This document shows, in pieces, positions 1 through 5,045 of a stretch of 7,001 nucleotides of DNA (position 1 is the first letter of the stretch; each line of letters starts with the position of its first letter). Both the position numbers and the translations under genes were made by a program. This DNA is from Nitrososphaera sp. UBA217 (GTDB taxonomy: Archaea > Thermoproteota > Nitrososphaeria > Nitrososphaerales > Nitrososphaeraceae). The stretch covers positions 2,063 to 9,063 of the forward strand of contig DAOL01000022.1 of NCBI GenBank assembly GCA_002501845.1, read 5' to 3'. The notes under the pieces are model-generated. The model saw only the letters and a program-made list of their open reading frames with translations, searched no databases and was not told the origin of the DNA.

Positions 1-198
1 GTTCTTTGCGAATTCGTCGAGGAACACCCTTCGCATTGTCTTGTCGGTGCGAGAGTAGCGCGACATGAGCGCCCCCCTGTCAACCTGTTTAGGGGTGATT
101 ATCGCAAAAACCGCCTTGTCGGCATTTGAGAAGTGGCCCTTCAGCTCAACCTTTTCTTCTTCCGTAAAGCTGTCAAGAAAGACACGGCTGTCAAACAT
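1..198 (-). CDS. thyX: FAD-dependent thymidylate synthase (ThyX-like), N-terminal part, cut by the window edge
   Basis: The first 66 codons, from the ATG at 198, stay open to the left edge. ThyX enzymes methylate dUMP to dTMP using methylene-tetrahydrofolate, FAD and NADPH in the cytoplasm. The visible part has the stretch I associate with long archaeal and bacterial ThyX-like proteins: a short acidic start (residues 10-20), [11 protein letters not shown] (23-33), then [19 protein letters not shown] (45-63), close to the usual ARYSR...LRRLFLDEF. The ThyX signature RHRxxSxxxxSxR would lie outside the window and cannot be checked. A TATA-like CTTATTTG on the minus strand at 225-232 sits about 30 nt before the start. 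The gene is divergent from the CdvA-like gene. The assignment rests on remembered family sequence; an inactive ThyX-like paralogue remains possible. Confidence 0.7.
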   Translation of the reverse strand, partial: MFDSRVFLDSFTEEEKVELKGHFSNADKAVFAIITPKQVDRGALMSRYSRTDKTMRRVFLDEFAKN

Positions 199-224
199 GA
201 ATAGATACAAACCAGACGGGCGTC

Positions 225-232
225 AAATAAGT
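225..232 (-). promoter_or_regulatory. putative TATA box for the thyX-like gene
   Basis: The minus strand reads CTTATTTG about 30 nt upstream of the ATG at 198. This fits an archaeal TATA box with a very short or absent leader. Position and AT content are the only evidence. Confidence 0.3.
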
Positions 233-290
233 TGTGCTGCAAAATAGCAAAATGCTCTTACTAAATAATGCAACTATTTTGACACCGTTA

Positions 291-300
291 TCATTATACC
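291..300 (+). promoter_or_regulatory. putative TATA box for the CdvA-like gene
   Basis: TCATTATACC is centred about 25 nt before the ATG at 320, the spacing expected for a leaderless archaeal transcript. A second AT-rich run at 258-268 could give a transcript with a leader of about 35 nt. Confidence 0.35.
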
Positions 301-319
301 ATCTTGCTCAACGATTCGC

Positions 320-1111
320 ATGAGCGAAGAAAAGCTCGGATTTGTAGGCAAGCCAGTCAAGGATATCTATGGTACTCATATAGGAAAGGTAGTTGGCATA
401 ATAACAGAGATAGACGGCGAGATCGAGACTGTTGGAGTCGATTGTGGCTCTGGCGGCTTGAAACAACTTCCTTACGAGCAGCTTGTGATCCAGGGCGAAT
501 ATGTCTTCTTCATTCCAAAATGGAGATTGGACGCGCAGAGGCTACTGAGGCAGAAATCATTGACATTAAAGAGGATAAAGGCGCTTCAAGATATTGTTGC
601 TGAGAATGACTCTATGAAGGAAGATGCAGAGTTGGTGTCTATGAAGTATGAGAAAAAGCTCTCCGAGATTGAGGGTGGTGAAAAGCAGGTCAACGACAAG
701 TTGAACGCCCGTTTAGCGGAGCTTGAAGCAGAGACCAGGAACATCAAGTCGCTGTTGTTTGACGCAAAACTGCAATTCCGAAGCAACGAAATGAAGGAAG
801 AAAGCTACCAACAGATCAGAGTCCAGACCGATGAACTGATAGAGCACATTGACAACGAAAAGACGGAAATCGGCAACGTTAGGACAAAGCTGGCCGCTAA
901 CACGCTTGAAAACCTTAATGCCGTCAGCGTAACGGAAGCAGCGCCGGCGAAGGAAGAAGCTCCTGCCGAGTCAAGCCCGCCAATCGTTGAGGTCGCTCCG
1001 GTCCAGGAAGTGGCCGCTGTAGTTGCAGAAGAAGAAAAGCCTGCCGCCGTGTCTGCCAATGGAGCGGAACAGTCTGAAACAAGCTGGCTCAACCAGGTAA
1101 TCACGAAATAA
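320..1111 (+). CDS. cdvA: CdvA-like cell division protein (PRC-barrel plus coiled coil)
   Basis: This 263-residue protein has the CdvA layout. Residues 5-70 form a PRC-barrel-like beta domain (FVGKPVKDIYGTHIGKVVG at 8-26, ending near FFIPKW). Residues 72-200 are a charged, heptad-like coiled coil. Residues 203-250 are a low-complexity Ala/Pro/Glu/Val tail, and the protein ends in SWLNQVITK (255-263). In Crenarchaeota CdvA binds the membrane at mid-cell and recruits the ESCRT-III homologue CdvB through a short C-terminal segment; the last residues here may do the same, which is inference. No cdvB or cdvC lies nearby, consistent with the scattered cdv genes of Thaumarchaeota. The ATG at 320 is preceded by a well-spaced TATA-like box. 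A different PRC-barrel coiled-coil protein is the main alternative. Confidence 0.78.
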   Translation: MSEEKLGFVGKPVKDIYGTHIGKVVGIITEIDGEIETVGVDCGSGGLKQLPYEQLVIQGEYVFFIPKWRLDAQRLLRQKSLTLKRIKALQDIVAENDSMKEDAELVSMKYEKKLSEIEGGEKQVNDKLNARLAELEAETRNIKSLLFDAKLQFRSNEMKEESYQQIRVQTDELIEHIDNEKTEIGNVRTKLAANTLENLNAVSVTEAAPAKEEAPAESSPPIVEVAPVQEVAAVVAEEEKPAAVSANGAEQSETSWLNQVITK

Positions 1112-1112
1112 A

Positions 1113-1138
1113 TTTTTGGACTGCCGGATAGTATCCGG
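1113..1138. terminator. T-tract and hairpin between convergent genes
   Basis: TTTTT at 1113-1117 directly follows the CdvA-like stop and is the kind of T-run that ends archaeal transcripts. Downstream is the perfect inverted repeat CCGGAT-AGT-ATCCGG (1124-1138). An A6 run at 1155-1160 reads as T6 on the minus strand, 12-17 nt past the stop of the winged-helix gene, and could end that transcript. Function is inferred from position. Confidence 0.4.
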
Positions 1139-1171
1139 TCAATCCCATGTTTCTAAAAAATATTAGATTGG

Positions 1172-1432
1172 TCAGCGTTCTCTGACCGTCGTCTGCAGAA
1201 GCTCGCCTATTTCGCTATGCATCTTCAAGAAATTCAGGCCCTTTGTAGTGGTCTTGTATGTTTGCGTTCCCTCCAGGTATTCAAGCAAGCTATTTTCGAT
1301 AAGGACCGATAGGTATTCCCTAAGCTGTGCGTAACTCAAAAAGGCCTTGTACATGATTCTTGTCTTTGTGGCCCCGCCGTTTGCTGCCTCTAGGATCATT
1401 GCCACTATTTCTGTTCTACTTCTGTACTTCAA
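1172..1432 (-). CDS. small winged-helix DNA-binding protein (ArnR1-like, HTH_45 type)
   Basis: This 86-residue protein matches the single-domain ArnR1-like winged-helix proteins that are abundant in Thaumarchaeota. It starts with the typical KYRSRTEIVAMILEAANGGATK (helix 1, residues 2-23, broken here by no gap), followed by RIMYKAFLSYAQLREYL (25-41), which includes the likely recognition helix, then a leucine-rich helix and a wing around residues 50-63 (EYLEGTQTYKTT). The C-terminal helix (64-83) may mediate dimerisation. It is presumably a cytoplasmic transcription regulator; its targets are unknown. The start is TTG at 1432: no ATG or GTG lies between it and the in-frame stop at 1445-1447, and starting at Met12 would remove conserved helix 1. 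A TATA-like box lies upstream. It is divergent from the acetyl-CoA synthetase gene, so control of that gene is conceivable but unproven. Confidence 0.85.
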   Translation of the reverse strand: MKYRSRTEIVAMILEAANGGATKTRIMYKAFLSYAQLREYLSVLIENSLLEYLEGTQTYKTTTKGLNFLKMHSEIGELLQTTVRER

Positions 1433-1457
1433 ACTAAGATAGCACTAAATTTTCTTG

Positions 1458-1470
1458 ATTTTTAATATAT
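1458..1470 (-). promoter_or_regulatory. putative TATA box for the winged-helix gene
   Basis: The minus strand reads ATATATTAAAAAT, centred about 32 nt before the TTG at 1432. It is the most AT-rich element of the divergent region and, being nearly symmetric, could also drive transcription to the right with a longer leader for the acetyl-CoA synthetase gene. Confidence 0.4.
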
Positions 1471-1543
1471 TGACAGAATTTCTACTAACAAGATTCTAAA
1501 GTCTCCCTCAATTTCGGGGGTTCAAGGAGGAAGTAAGCAAATG

Positions 1544-1550
1544 CTTTAAA
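1544..1550 (+). promoter_or_regulatory. putative TATA box for acs
   Basis: CTTTAAA is centred about 30 nt before the TTG at 1577, consistent with a leaderless or nearly leaderless acs mRNA. A purine-rich run (AAGGAGGAAG, 1524-1533) lies just upstream. Confidence 0.35.
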
Positions 1551-1576
1551 GACCAGATTTTGTCTCATCATAGTGT

Positions 1577-3517
1577 TTGTCGAGGCCTTCAAAGCTATAC
1601 GAGGACAGCGGCAGGATCAAAGTAAGCGTAACCCCAGGAAGGCTGCTTGAGAAAACCTCAACGGAGGCATTGGCAAATCCAGAAAAATTCTGGGCAGAAC
1701 AGGCCAAAAGTCTGGTGTGGATCAAAGAGTGGGACAAAGTTCTCGAGTGGAACCCTCCCTTTGCAAGGTGGTTTGTCGGAGGCCAACTTAACGCGTCGGT
1801 CAACTGCCTAGACAGACATATCAAGACAGACATAAAGAACAAGGCTGCAATAATTTGGGAGGCCGAGAGCGGAGAGACAAACACCCTTTCATATTTCCAA
1901 CTTTATCAACAGGTGAACAAATTTGCCAACGTTCTCAAGAGCCTGGGGGTCAACAAGGGTGACAGAGTGACGATATACATGCCCATGGTCCCGGAATTGC
2001 CCATTGTAATGCTTGCCTGCACGAGGATAGGTGCAGTCCACTCGGTAGTTTTTTCCGGCTTTTCTTCGCATGCGCTCGTAGAGAGGGCAAACGACGCGCA
2101 GTCCAAAATAATCATTACAGCGGACGGCGGCGTAAGGAAGGGCAAGAAGGTCGAGCTGAAAAAAGTGGTGGACGAATCGCTTCCTGCTGTGCCGTCAGTC
2201 GAGCGTGTCGTTGTTTTAAGACGCATCGGCACAGAAATCAGAATGGGACCAAAAGATCTATGGTGGCACGAGCTAATGAAAACTGCCAAAACCTACTGCC
2301 CACCCGAGCCGGTCGACAGCATCCATCCCCTCTACATCCTCTACACGTCCGGCACTACTGGCAAGCCCAAGGGAGTCATGCATGGAACTGGCGGCTATCT
2401 TACCCATTTGTATTCGACCGCAAAGTGGGTCTTTGATTTCAACAAACAAGACATCTTTTTTTGCACTGCGGATATTGGCTGGGTGACAGGCCACAGCTAC
2501 ATTGTCTACGCGCCACTGATGCTCGGCGTGACAGAAATAATGTACGAAGGTGCTCCCGACTATCCTGAGCCCGACCGGTATTGGGCTATTGTGGAAAAAC
2601 ACGGAGCCACCATTTTGTACACCACTCCTACAGCGCTCCGCATGTACATGAAGTATGGTGACGCAATACCAAACTCGTTTGATCTCTCGTCGCTCCGGCT
2701 GCTCGGCACCGTGGGCGAGCCTATAAACCCGGAGGTCTGGATGTGGTACTTTAAGACGATAGGCAAGGACGGATGCCCAATAGTTGACACCTGGTGGCAG
2801 ACAGAAACCGGTGGGATAATGCTCAGCATGTGCACGGGCATTGAGACGATCCCAATGAAGCCGGGTTCCGCGACCTTCCCGGTGCCTGGAATCGACGCAG
2901 CGATAGTTGACGAAAATGGCAAACCTGTTCAGCCTGGTACAAAGGGATACATCGTGGTGCGCAGGCCGTGGCCGGGGATGCTCCTTACCCTCTGGGGTGA
3001 TGATGAAAAATACAAGCAGGTGTACTGGAACAAGTTCGCCGGCATGTACTACCCCGGCGACTATGCGATGATCGATAAGGACGGATACCTCTGGCTCCTT
3101 GGCAGGGCGGACGACGTGCTCAAGGTCGCCGGCCATCGCCTTGGCACAATGGAGCTGGAAAGCGCCTTTGTCTCCCACAAGGCCATTGCCGAAGCGGCCG
3201 TGACAAGCAGGCCCGATGCCACAAAAGGCGAATCGATAATCGCATTTCTTGTGCCGAAACAAGGTTTTGCACAATCTGATGCCTTGCGCAAAGAGGTTGT
3301 GGCGCATGTTAGGAACACACTCGGGCCCATAGCTACGCCGGACGACGTGTATTTCGTGAGCAAACTCCCAAAGACCCGGAGCGGCAAGATAATGCGCCGG
3401 CTACTAAAATCCATTGCAAGCGGCGACAATGTAGGCGACATTACCACACTTGAAGACGGGGCCGCAATCGATGAGGTAAAGCAGGCCTACGAAGACTTGA
3501 AAAAAGTGGTCAGTTAG
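1577..3517 (+). CDS. acs: AMP-forming acetyl-CoA synthetase (acetate--CoA ligase)
   Basis: This 646-residue adenylate-forming enzyme converts acetate, ATP and CoA to acetyl-CoA, AMP and PPi in the cytoplasm; family length is about 630-660. The N-terminal FW...WF.GG.LN..NCLDRH block is present. The ATP-binding loop is TSGTTGKPKG (257-266), DIGWVTGHSY is at 299-308, and DTWWQTETGG is at 404-413. W407 corresponds to the Trp that limits the pocket to acetate or propionate in bacterial Acs. GRADDVLKVAGHRLGT (509-524) is the hinge/A8 region, and PKTRSGKIMRR carries the catalytic lysine K604, the residue acetylated in bacterial Acs. The start is TTG at 1577 because TAG at 1571-1573 closes the frame. 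The stop overlaps the next, convergent gene by 4 bp. Related AMP-forming 3-hydroxypropionyl-CoA synthetases share this fold, so the exact acid is not certain. Confidence 0.93.
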   Translation: MSRPSKLYEDSGRIKVSVTPGRLLEKTSTEALANPEKFWAEQAKSLVWIKEWDKVLEWNPPFARWFVGGQLNASVNCLDRHIKTDIKNKAAIIWEAESGETNTLSYFQLYQQVNKFANVLKSLGVNKGDRVTIYMPMVPELPIVMLACTRIGAVHSVVFSGFSSHALVERANDAQSKIIITADGGVRKGKKVELKKVVDESLPAVPSVERVVVLRRIGTEIRMGPKDLWWHELMKTAKTYCPPEPVDSIHPLYILYTSGTTGKPKGVMHGTGGYLTHLYSTAKWVFDFNKQDIFFCTADIGWVTGHSYIVYAPLMLGVTEIMYEGAPDYPEPDRYWAIVEKHGATILYTTPTALRMYMKYGDAIPNSFDLSSLRLLGTVGEPINPEVWMWYFKTIGKDGCPIVDTWWQTETGGIMLSMCTGIETIPMKPGSATFPVPGIDAAIVDENGKPVQPGTKGYIVVRRPWPGMLLTLWGDDEKYKQVYWNKFAGMYYPGDYAMIDKDGYLWLLGRADDVLKVAGHRLGTMELESAFVSHKAIAEAAVTSRPDATKGESIIAFLVPKQGFAQSDALRKEVVAHVRNTLGPIATPDDVYFVSKLPKTRSGKIMRRLLKSIASGDNVGDITTLEDGAAIDEVKQAYEDLKKVVS

Positions 3518-3972
3518 AACTTCCATGTTGCCATGTAGCGCGGCGTTATTTCGACGACACTGGAATCTTTGCCCATCTCGATCAACTTTTCCGAAACTGC
3601 ACCGTCAACTGACCCCAGGTACCTGAGGACATTGTGTGTAGTCACCCTAGTGGCGTATTCAGGATCGTCAATAACCTTCGCGATGCCCTTGCCTCGCACT
3701 CCGCGCGGCGGGGCGTCATCAGGGTCGATATCGACGAGGAAATACACGTTTGGGTTTTTGCGAAGCGAGTGCGCTTTCACTCCATCCCTGTCGACAGAGG
3801 CAAAGAATTTCCCGTCTTCGTAGTAATACCACACCGGATGCGCGAGAGGCATGCCATCGCGAATGTCAACCATTGCAAGCCTGAGGATATTGGGCTGGTT
3901 GAGCAGCTCGGACATCTCACCGTCCTCCAACGGCTTGGCGTTTCTGTCTGCCAGCGTGAACCTCAATAGCAT
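3514..3972 (-). CDS. pyridoxamine 5'-phosphate oxidase-like split-barrel protein (FMN/F420-binding)
   Basis: This 152-residue protein has the split beta-barrel pattern of the PPOX-like flavin/deazaflavin-binding family. After a helix at 20-28, NILRLAMVDIRDGMPLAHPVWYYY (28-51) forms the first strands. DGKFFASVDRDGVKAHSLRKNPNVYFLVD follows (53-81), with K66 and R71 where cofactor-phosphate ligands usually lie. GVRGKGIAKV (91-100) is the next strand, and the ending ITPRYMATWKF (142-152) is typical. Family members bind FMN, F420 or haem and are often reductases of unknown substrate. F420 is plausible because Thaumarchaeota make it, but the cofactor cannot be read from sequence. It follows the DUF192 gene by 25 bp, possibly as an operon, yet has its own TATA-like box. 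Its TAA overlaps the acs TAG. Confidence 0.82.
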   Translation of the reverse strand: MLLRFTLADRNAKPLEDGEMSELLNQPNILRLAMVDIRDGMPLAHPVWYYYEDGKFFASVDRDGVKAHSLRKNPNVYFLVDIDPDDAPPRGVRGKGIAKVIDDPEYATRVTTHNVLRYLGSVDGAVSEKLIEMGKDSSVVEITPRYMATWKF

Positions 3973-3989
3973 AACTAGGTCATGGACGT

Positions 3990-3997
3990 TAATTAAG
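3990..3997 (-). promoter_or_regulatory. putative TATA box for the split-barrel gene
   Basis: CTTAATTA on the minus strand abuts the DUF192 stop codon and lies about 22 nt before the ATG at 3972. It suggests the downstream gene can be transcribed alone as well as by read-through. Confidence 0.3.
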
Positions 3998-4489
3998 CTA
4001 GGCAGAGATGATTGTCATCTTGGAGCCTACGGAAATGCTGTGTTCGTCTATAAAGCCAGAAGTGGCGGCCATCACATAAAGCGCCTCCTTTGTCGTCTTG
4101 TATGTGCAGCTGACAGTCTCGACAACATTCTGGCACGGGGGCGCGTTCTTGATCATGTAGACAACATCGCCGCTTTCGTCCAACCAGATCAAGTCAAGGT
4201 TGTATTCGATGTTTAGCATCCACACTTCATACAGGTCGGACTTGTCGTGCTTGATCAACATCGCAGTGTCAAGCGGCAATCGGTCCTGTCTGAATGTCAT
4301 CCACCTTTGCTGTTGGGCAGCCGTCTCTGCTATCTCTACTGTTATCACGTCGTTGTCTATCCTTACAGTGCCCTTCGGAAAGCTGGTATCCCTGTCTCTG
4401 ATGTCTTTTGGGACGAACGCTACTCCTAGTGCACCCACTGCGACAGCCGCGATAATGACTGGTATCAGCACTGCCGACTTGCGCGCCAA
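3998..4489 (-). CDS. membrane-anchored DUF192 protein
   Basis: This 163-residue protein has a positive N-terminus (MARK), a hydrophobic segment at residues 7-26 and then a DUF192 domain (about 40-162), so the domain should face outside, held by an uncleaved anchor or after signal cleavage. DUF192 marks are the helix-loop QRWMTFRQDRLPLDTAMLI (61-79), the EVWMLNIEYNLDLIWLD strand pair (88-104; compare the usual WMKNT...LDIIFID), NAPPC (115-119) and GFIDEHSISVGS (145-156). C119 and C128 occupy the conserved Cys pair position and could form a disulfide. The family's biochemical function is unknown. The start is TTG at 4489: no ATG or GTG occurs between it and the in-frame stop at 4511-4513, and a later start would break the membrane segment. 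It lies between the tRNA and the split-barrel gene. Confidence 0.85.
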   Translation of the reverse strand: MARKSAVLIPVIIAAVAVGALGVAFVPKDIRDRDTSFPKGTVRIDNDVITVEIAETAAQQQRWMTFRQDRLPLDTAMLIKHDKSDLYEVWMLNIEYNLDLIWLDESGDVVYMIKNAPPCQNVVETVSCTYKTTKEALYVMAATSGFIDEHSISVGSKMTIISA

Positions 4490-4507
4490 TGTGCAGAATG
4501 CGTCATA

Positions 4508-4520
4508 AAATTAATTTGAA
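4508..4520 (-). promoter_or_regulatory. putative TATA box for the DUF192 gene
   Basis: The minus strand reads TTCAAATTAATTT, centred about 25 nt before the TTG at 4489. This agrees with a leaderless start there and supports the TTG choice. Confidence 0.35.
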
Positions 4521-4603
4521 CTTTGTGTTTACCCCGTTCCGAGGGACAAAGCAGTCGCAGTCAATATTGCACGATTTCTACTATATTCTGAGGGTGCGGC
4601 CCG

Positions 4604-4631
4604 CGTGCTTTCCTCAAAGCATGAATTGAGG
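4604..4631. repeat. two overlapping, mutually exclusive hairpins next to the tRNA 3' end
   Basis: CGTGCTTT-CCTC-AAAGCATG (4604-4623; one G-T pair on the plus strand) and CCTCAA-N8-TTGAGG (4612-4631) share bases, so only one can form at a time. The second ends exactly where the tRNA discriminator base begins (4632). In the tRNA precursor they could affect 3' processing or transcription end, but no T-tract follows on the minus strand. The rest of 4490-4603, apart from the TATA-like box, shows nothing I recognise. Confidence 0.35.
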
Positions 4632-4773
4632 TGGAGGGGGTGGGATTTGAACCCACGAACCCCTAAGGGACGGGATCGCTCATCCCGCAATTCTGAATCT
4701 GGCGAGAAGAAATTGTTCTGCGCGTATCTTGATCTTGAGTCCTGCGCGTTTGACCAGGCTTCGCTACCCCTCC
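4632..4773 (-). tRNA. tRNA-Leu (anticodon CAA) with a 57-nt intron
   Basis: Read on the minus strand, the acceptor arms are GGAGGGG (4773-4767) and CCCCTCC (4639-4633) with discriminator A at 4632; CCA is not encoded. The D arm has a GCG/CGC stem. The anticodon loop is CTCAAGA with anticodon CAA (4737-4735), reading UUG. A long variable arm (TCCCTTAGGGGTTC) marks a type II tRNA, and the T arm is GTGGG-TTCAAAT-CCCAC. Exon 1 is 4773-4734, the intron 4733-4677 and exon 2 4676-4632, giving an 85-nt mature tRNA. The 37/38 intron site is supported by a bulge-helix-bulge: loop bases CTCA pair with TGAG near the intron end, leaving 3-nt bulges AGA and CGA. The anticodon stem CAGGA/TCCCG carries an A28-C42 mismatch. 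Confidence 0.93.
4677..4733 (-). other. tRNA intron (bulge-helix-bulge type), 57 nt
   Basis: It lies between positions 37 and 38 of the tRNA, the canonical archaeal site, and would be removed by the archaeal splicing endonuclease. The central 4-bp helix (CTCA with TGAG) is perfect, while the intron-side helix next to it looks weak: only two clear pairs follow the first bulge. It is too short to encode a homing endonuclease. Confidence 0.8.
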
Positions 4774-4798
4774 GGCCCAGGCGTCATGTCGGTGGAAC

Positions 4799-4806
4799 CT
4801 TATTTC
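4799..4806 (-). promoter_or_regulatory. putative TATA box for tRNA-Leu
   Basis: GAAATAAG on the minus strand is centred about 30 nt before the tRNA 5' end, which would place the transcription start a few nucleotides upstream of the mature end. The match is weak. Confidence 0.25.
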
Positions 4807-4823
4807 ATTATTGCGGCGGGATG

Positions 4824-4843
4824 CTATTTTAAAGGTTAAATTT
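4824..4843 (+). promoter_or_regulatory. AT-rich promoter region of the double-CxxC gene
   Basis: Two TATA-like runs lie here: CTATTTTAAAGG (4824-4835) and TTAAATTTT (4836-4844). The first predicts a leader of about 15 nt before the ATG at 4872, the second a nearly leaderless mRNA. Confidence 0.3.
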
Positions 4844-4871
4844 TGCTAGCTGTCTGTACAATACTGCTAAC

Positions 4872-5012
4872 ATGCCCAAGCCAGAAACCGTGTCAAGGCT
4901 ATGCACGAAATGCCACTCAAAGACTGTCCATGAAGTGCGCGAAAAGACGGTCGCAGGCATAAAGCTGATTTGCACCGACTGCGGGCATTCTTTGGTAGTA
5001 ACAACTATGTAA
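4872..5012 (+). CDS. 46-residue double-CxxC (zinc-knuckle) protein
   Basis: ATG at 4872 opens a 46-codon frame ending in TAA at 5010-5012. It starts MPKPETVSRLCTKCHSK; the second cysteine pair is in LICTDCGHS. Cysteines 11, 14, 34 and 37 form two CxxC knuckles 19 residues apart, with a basic stretch between them, the pattern of a small zinc ribbon. Such proteins bind nucleic acid or protein partners, often in ribosomes or the transcription apparatus; the exact role here is unknown. Evidence that it is real: the four-cysteine pattern, a clean gene-sized gap between the tRNA and SSB genes, and TATA-like boxes at the right distance. It lies 33 bp ahead of the SSB gene on the same strand. It has no N-terminal signal and should be cytoplasmic. 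Confidence 0.8.
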   Translation: MPKPETVSRLCTKCHSKTVHEVREKTVAGIKLICTDCGHSLVVTTM

Positions 5013-5014
5013 CA

Positions 5015-5022
5015 TTTATTAT
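5015..5022 (+). promoter_or_regulatory. putative TATA box for the SSB gene
   Basis: TTTATTAT is centred about 27 nt before the ATG at 5046 and just after the previous stop codon. It suggests a separate leaderless SSB transcript, although read-through from the upstream small gene is possible. Confidence 0.4.
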
Positions 5023-5045
5023 CAGATATAGCTTTAGCAAAAAAC

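Noticed and set aside
304..603. Alternative frame of 99 codons overlapping the CdvA-like gene
   Set aside because: The overlapping frame at 320-1111 has the PRC-barrel and coiled-coil pattern; this one is Arg/Trp-rich and featureless.
1124..1138. Inverted repeat CCGGAT-AGT-ATCCGG as a regulatory operator
   Set aside because: It lies between two convergent gene ends, far from any promoter; a terminator or chance hairpin is the simpler reading.
1565..1571. C-box-like ATGATGA on the minus strand upstream of acs
   Set aside because: No D box follows on that strand within a guide-RNA length.
2273..3307. Long minus-strand open frame (344 codons) inside acs
   Set aside because: It lies wholly opposite acs, whose protein is conserved over its full length. 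The translation is rich in His, Arg and Cys with no recognisable motif, as expected of an antisense shadow.
4632..4773. tRNA gene as an integration site for a mobile element
   Set aside because: No integrase, no direct repeat of the tRNA 3' end and no foreign-looking genes were found on either side.
4605..4832. Plus-strand open frame of 75 codons over the tRNA
   Set aside because: It runs antisense through the tRNA-Leu gene and its intron; the familiar-looking RWRGWDLNPRTPKG is a known artefact of translating tRNA antisense sequence.
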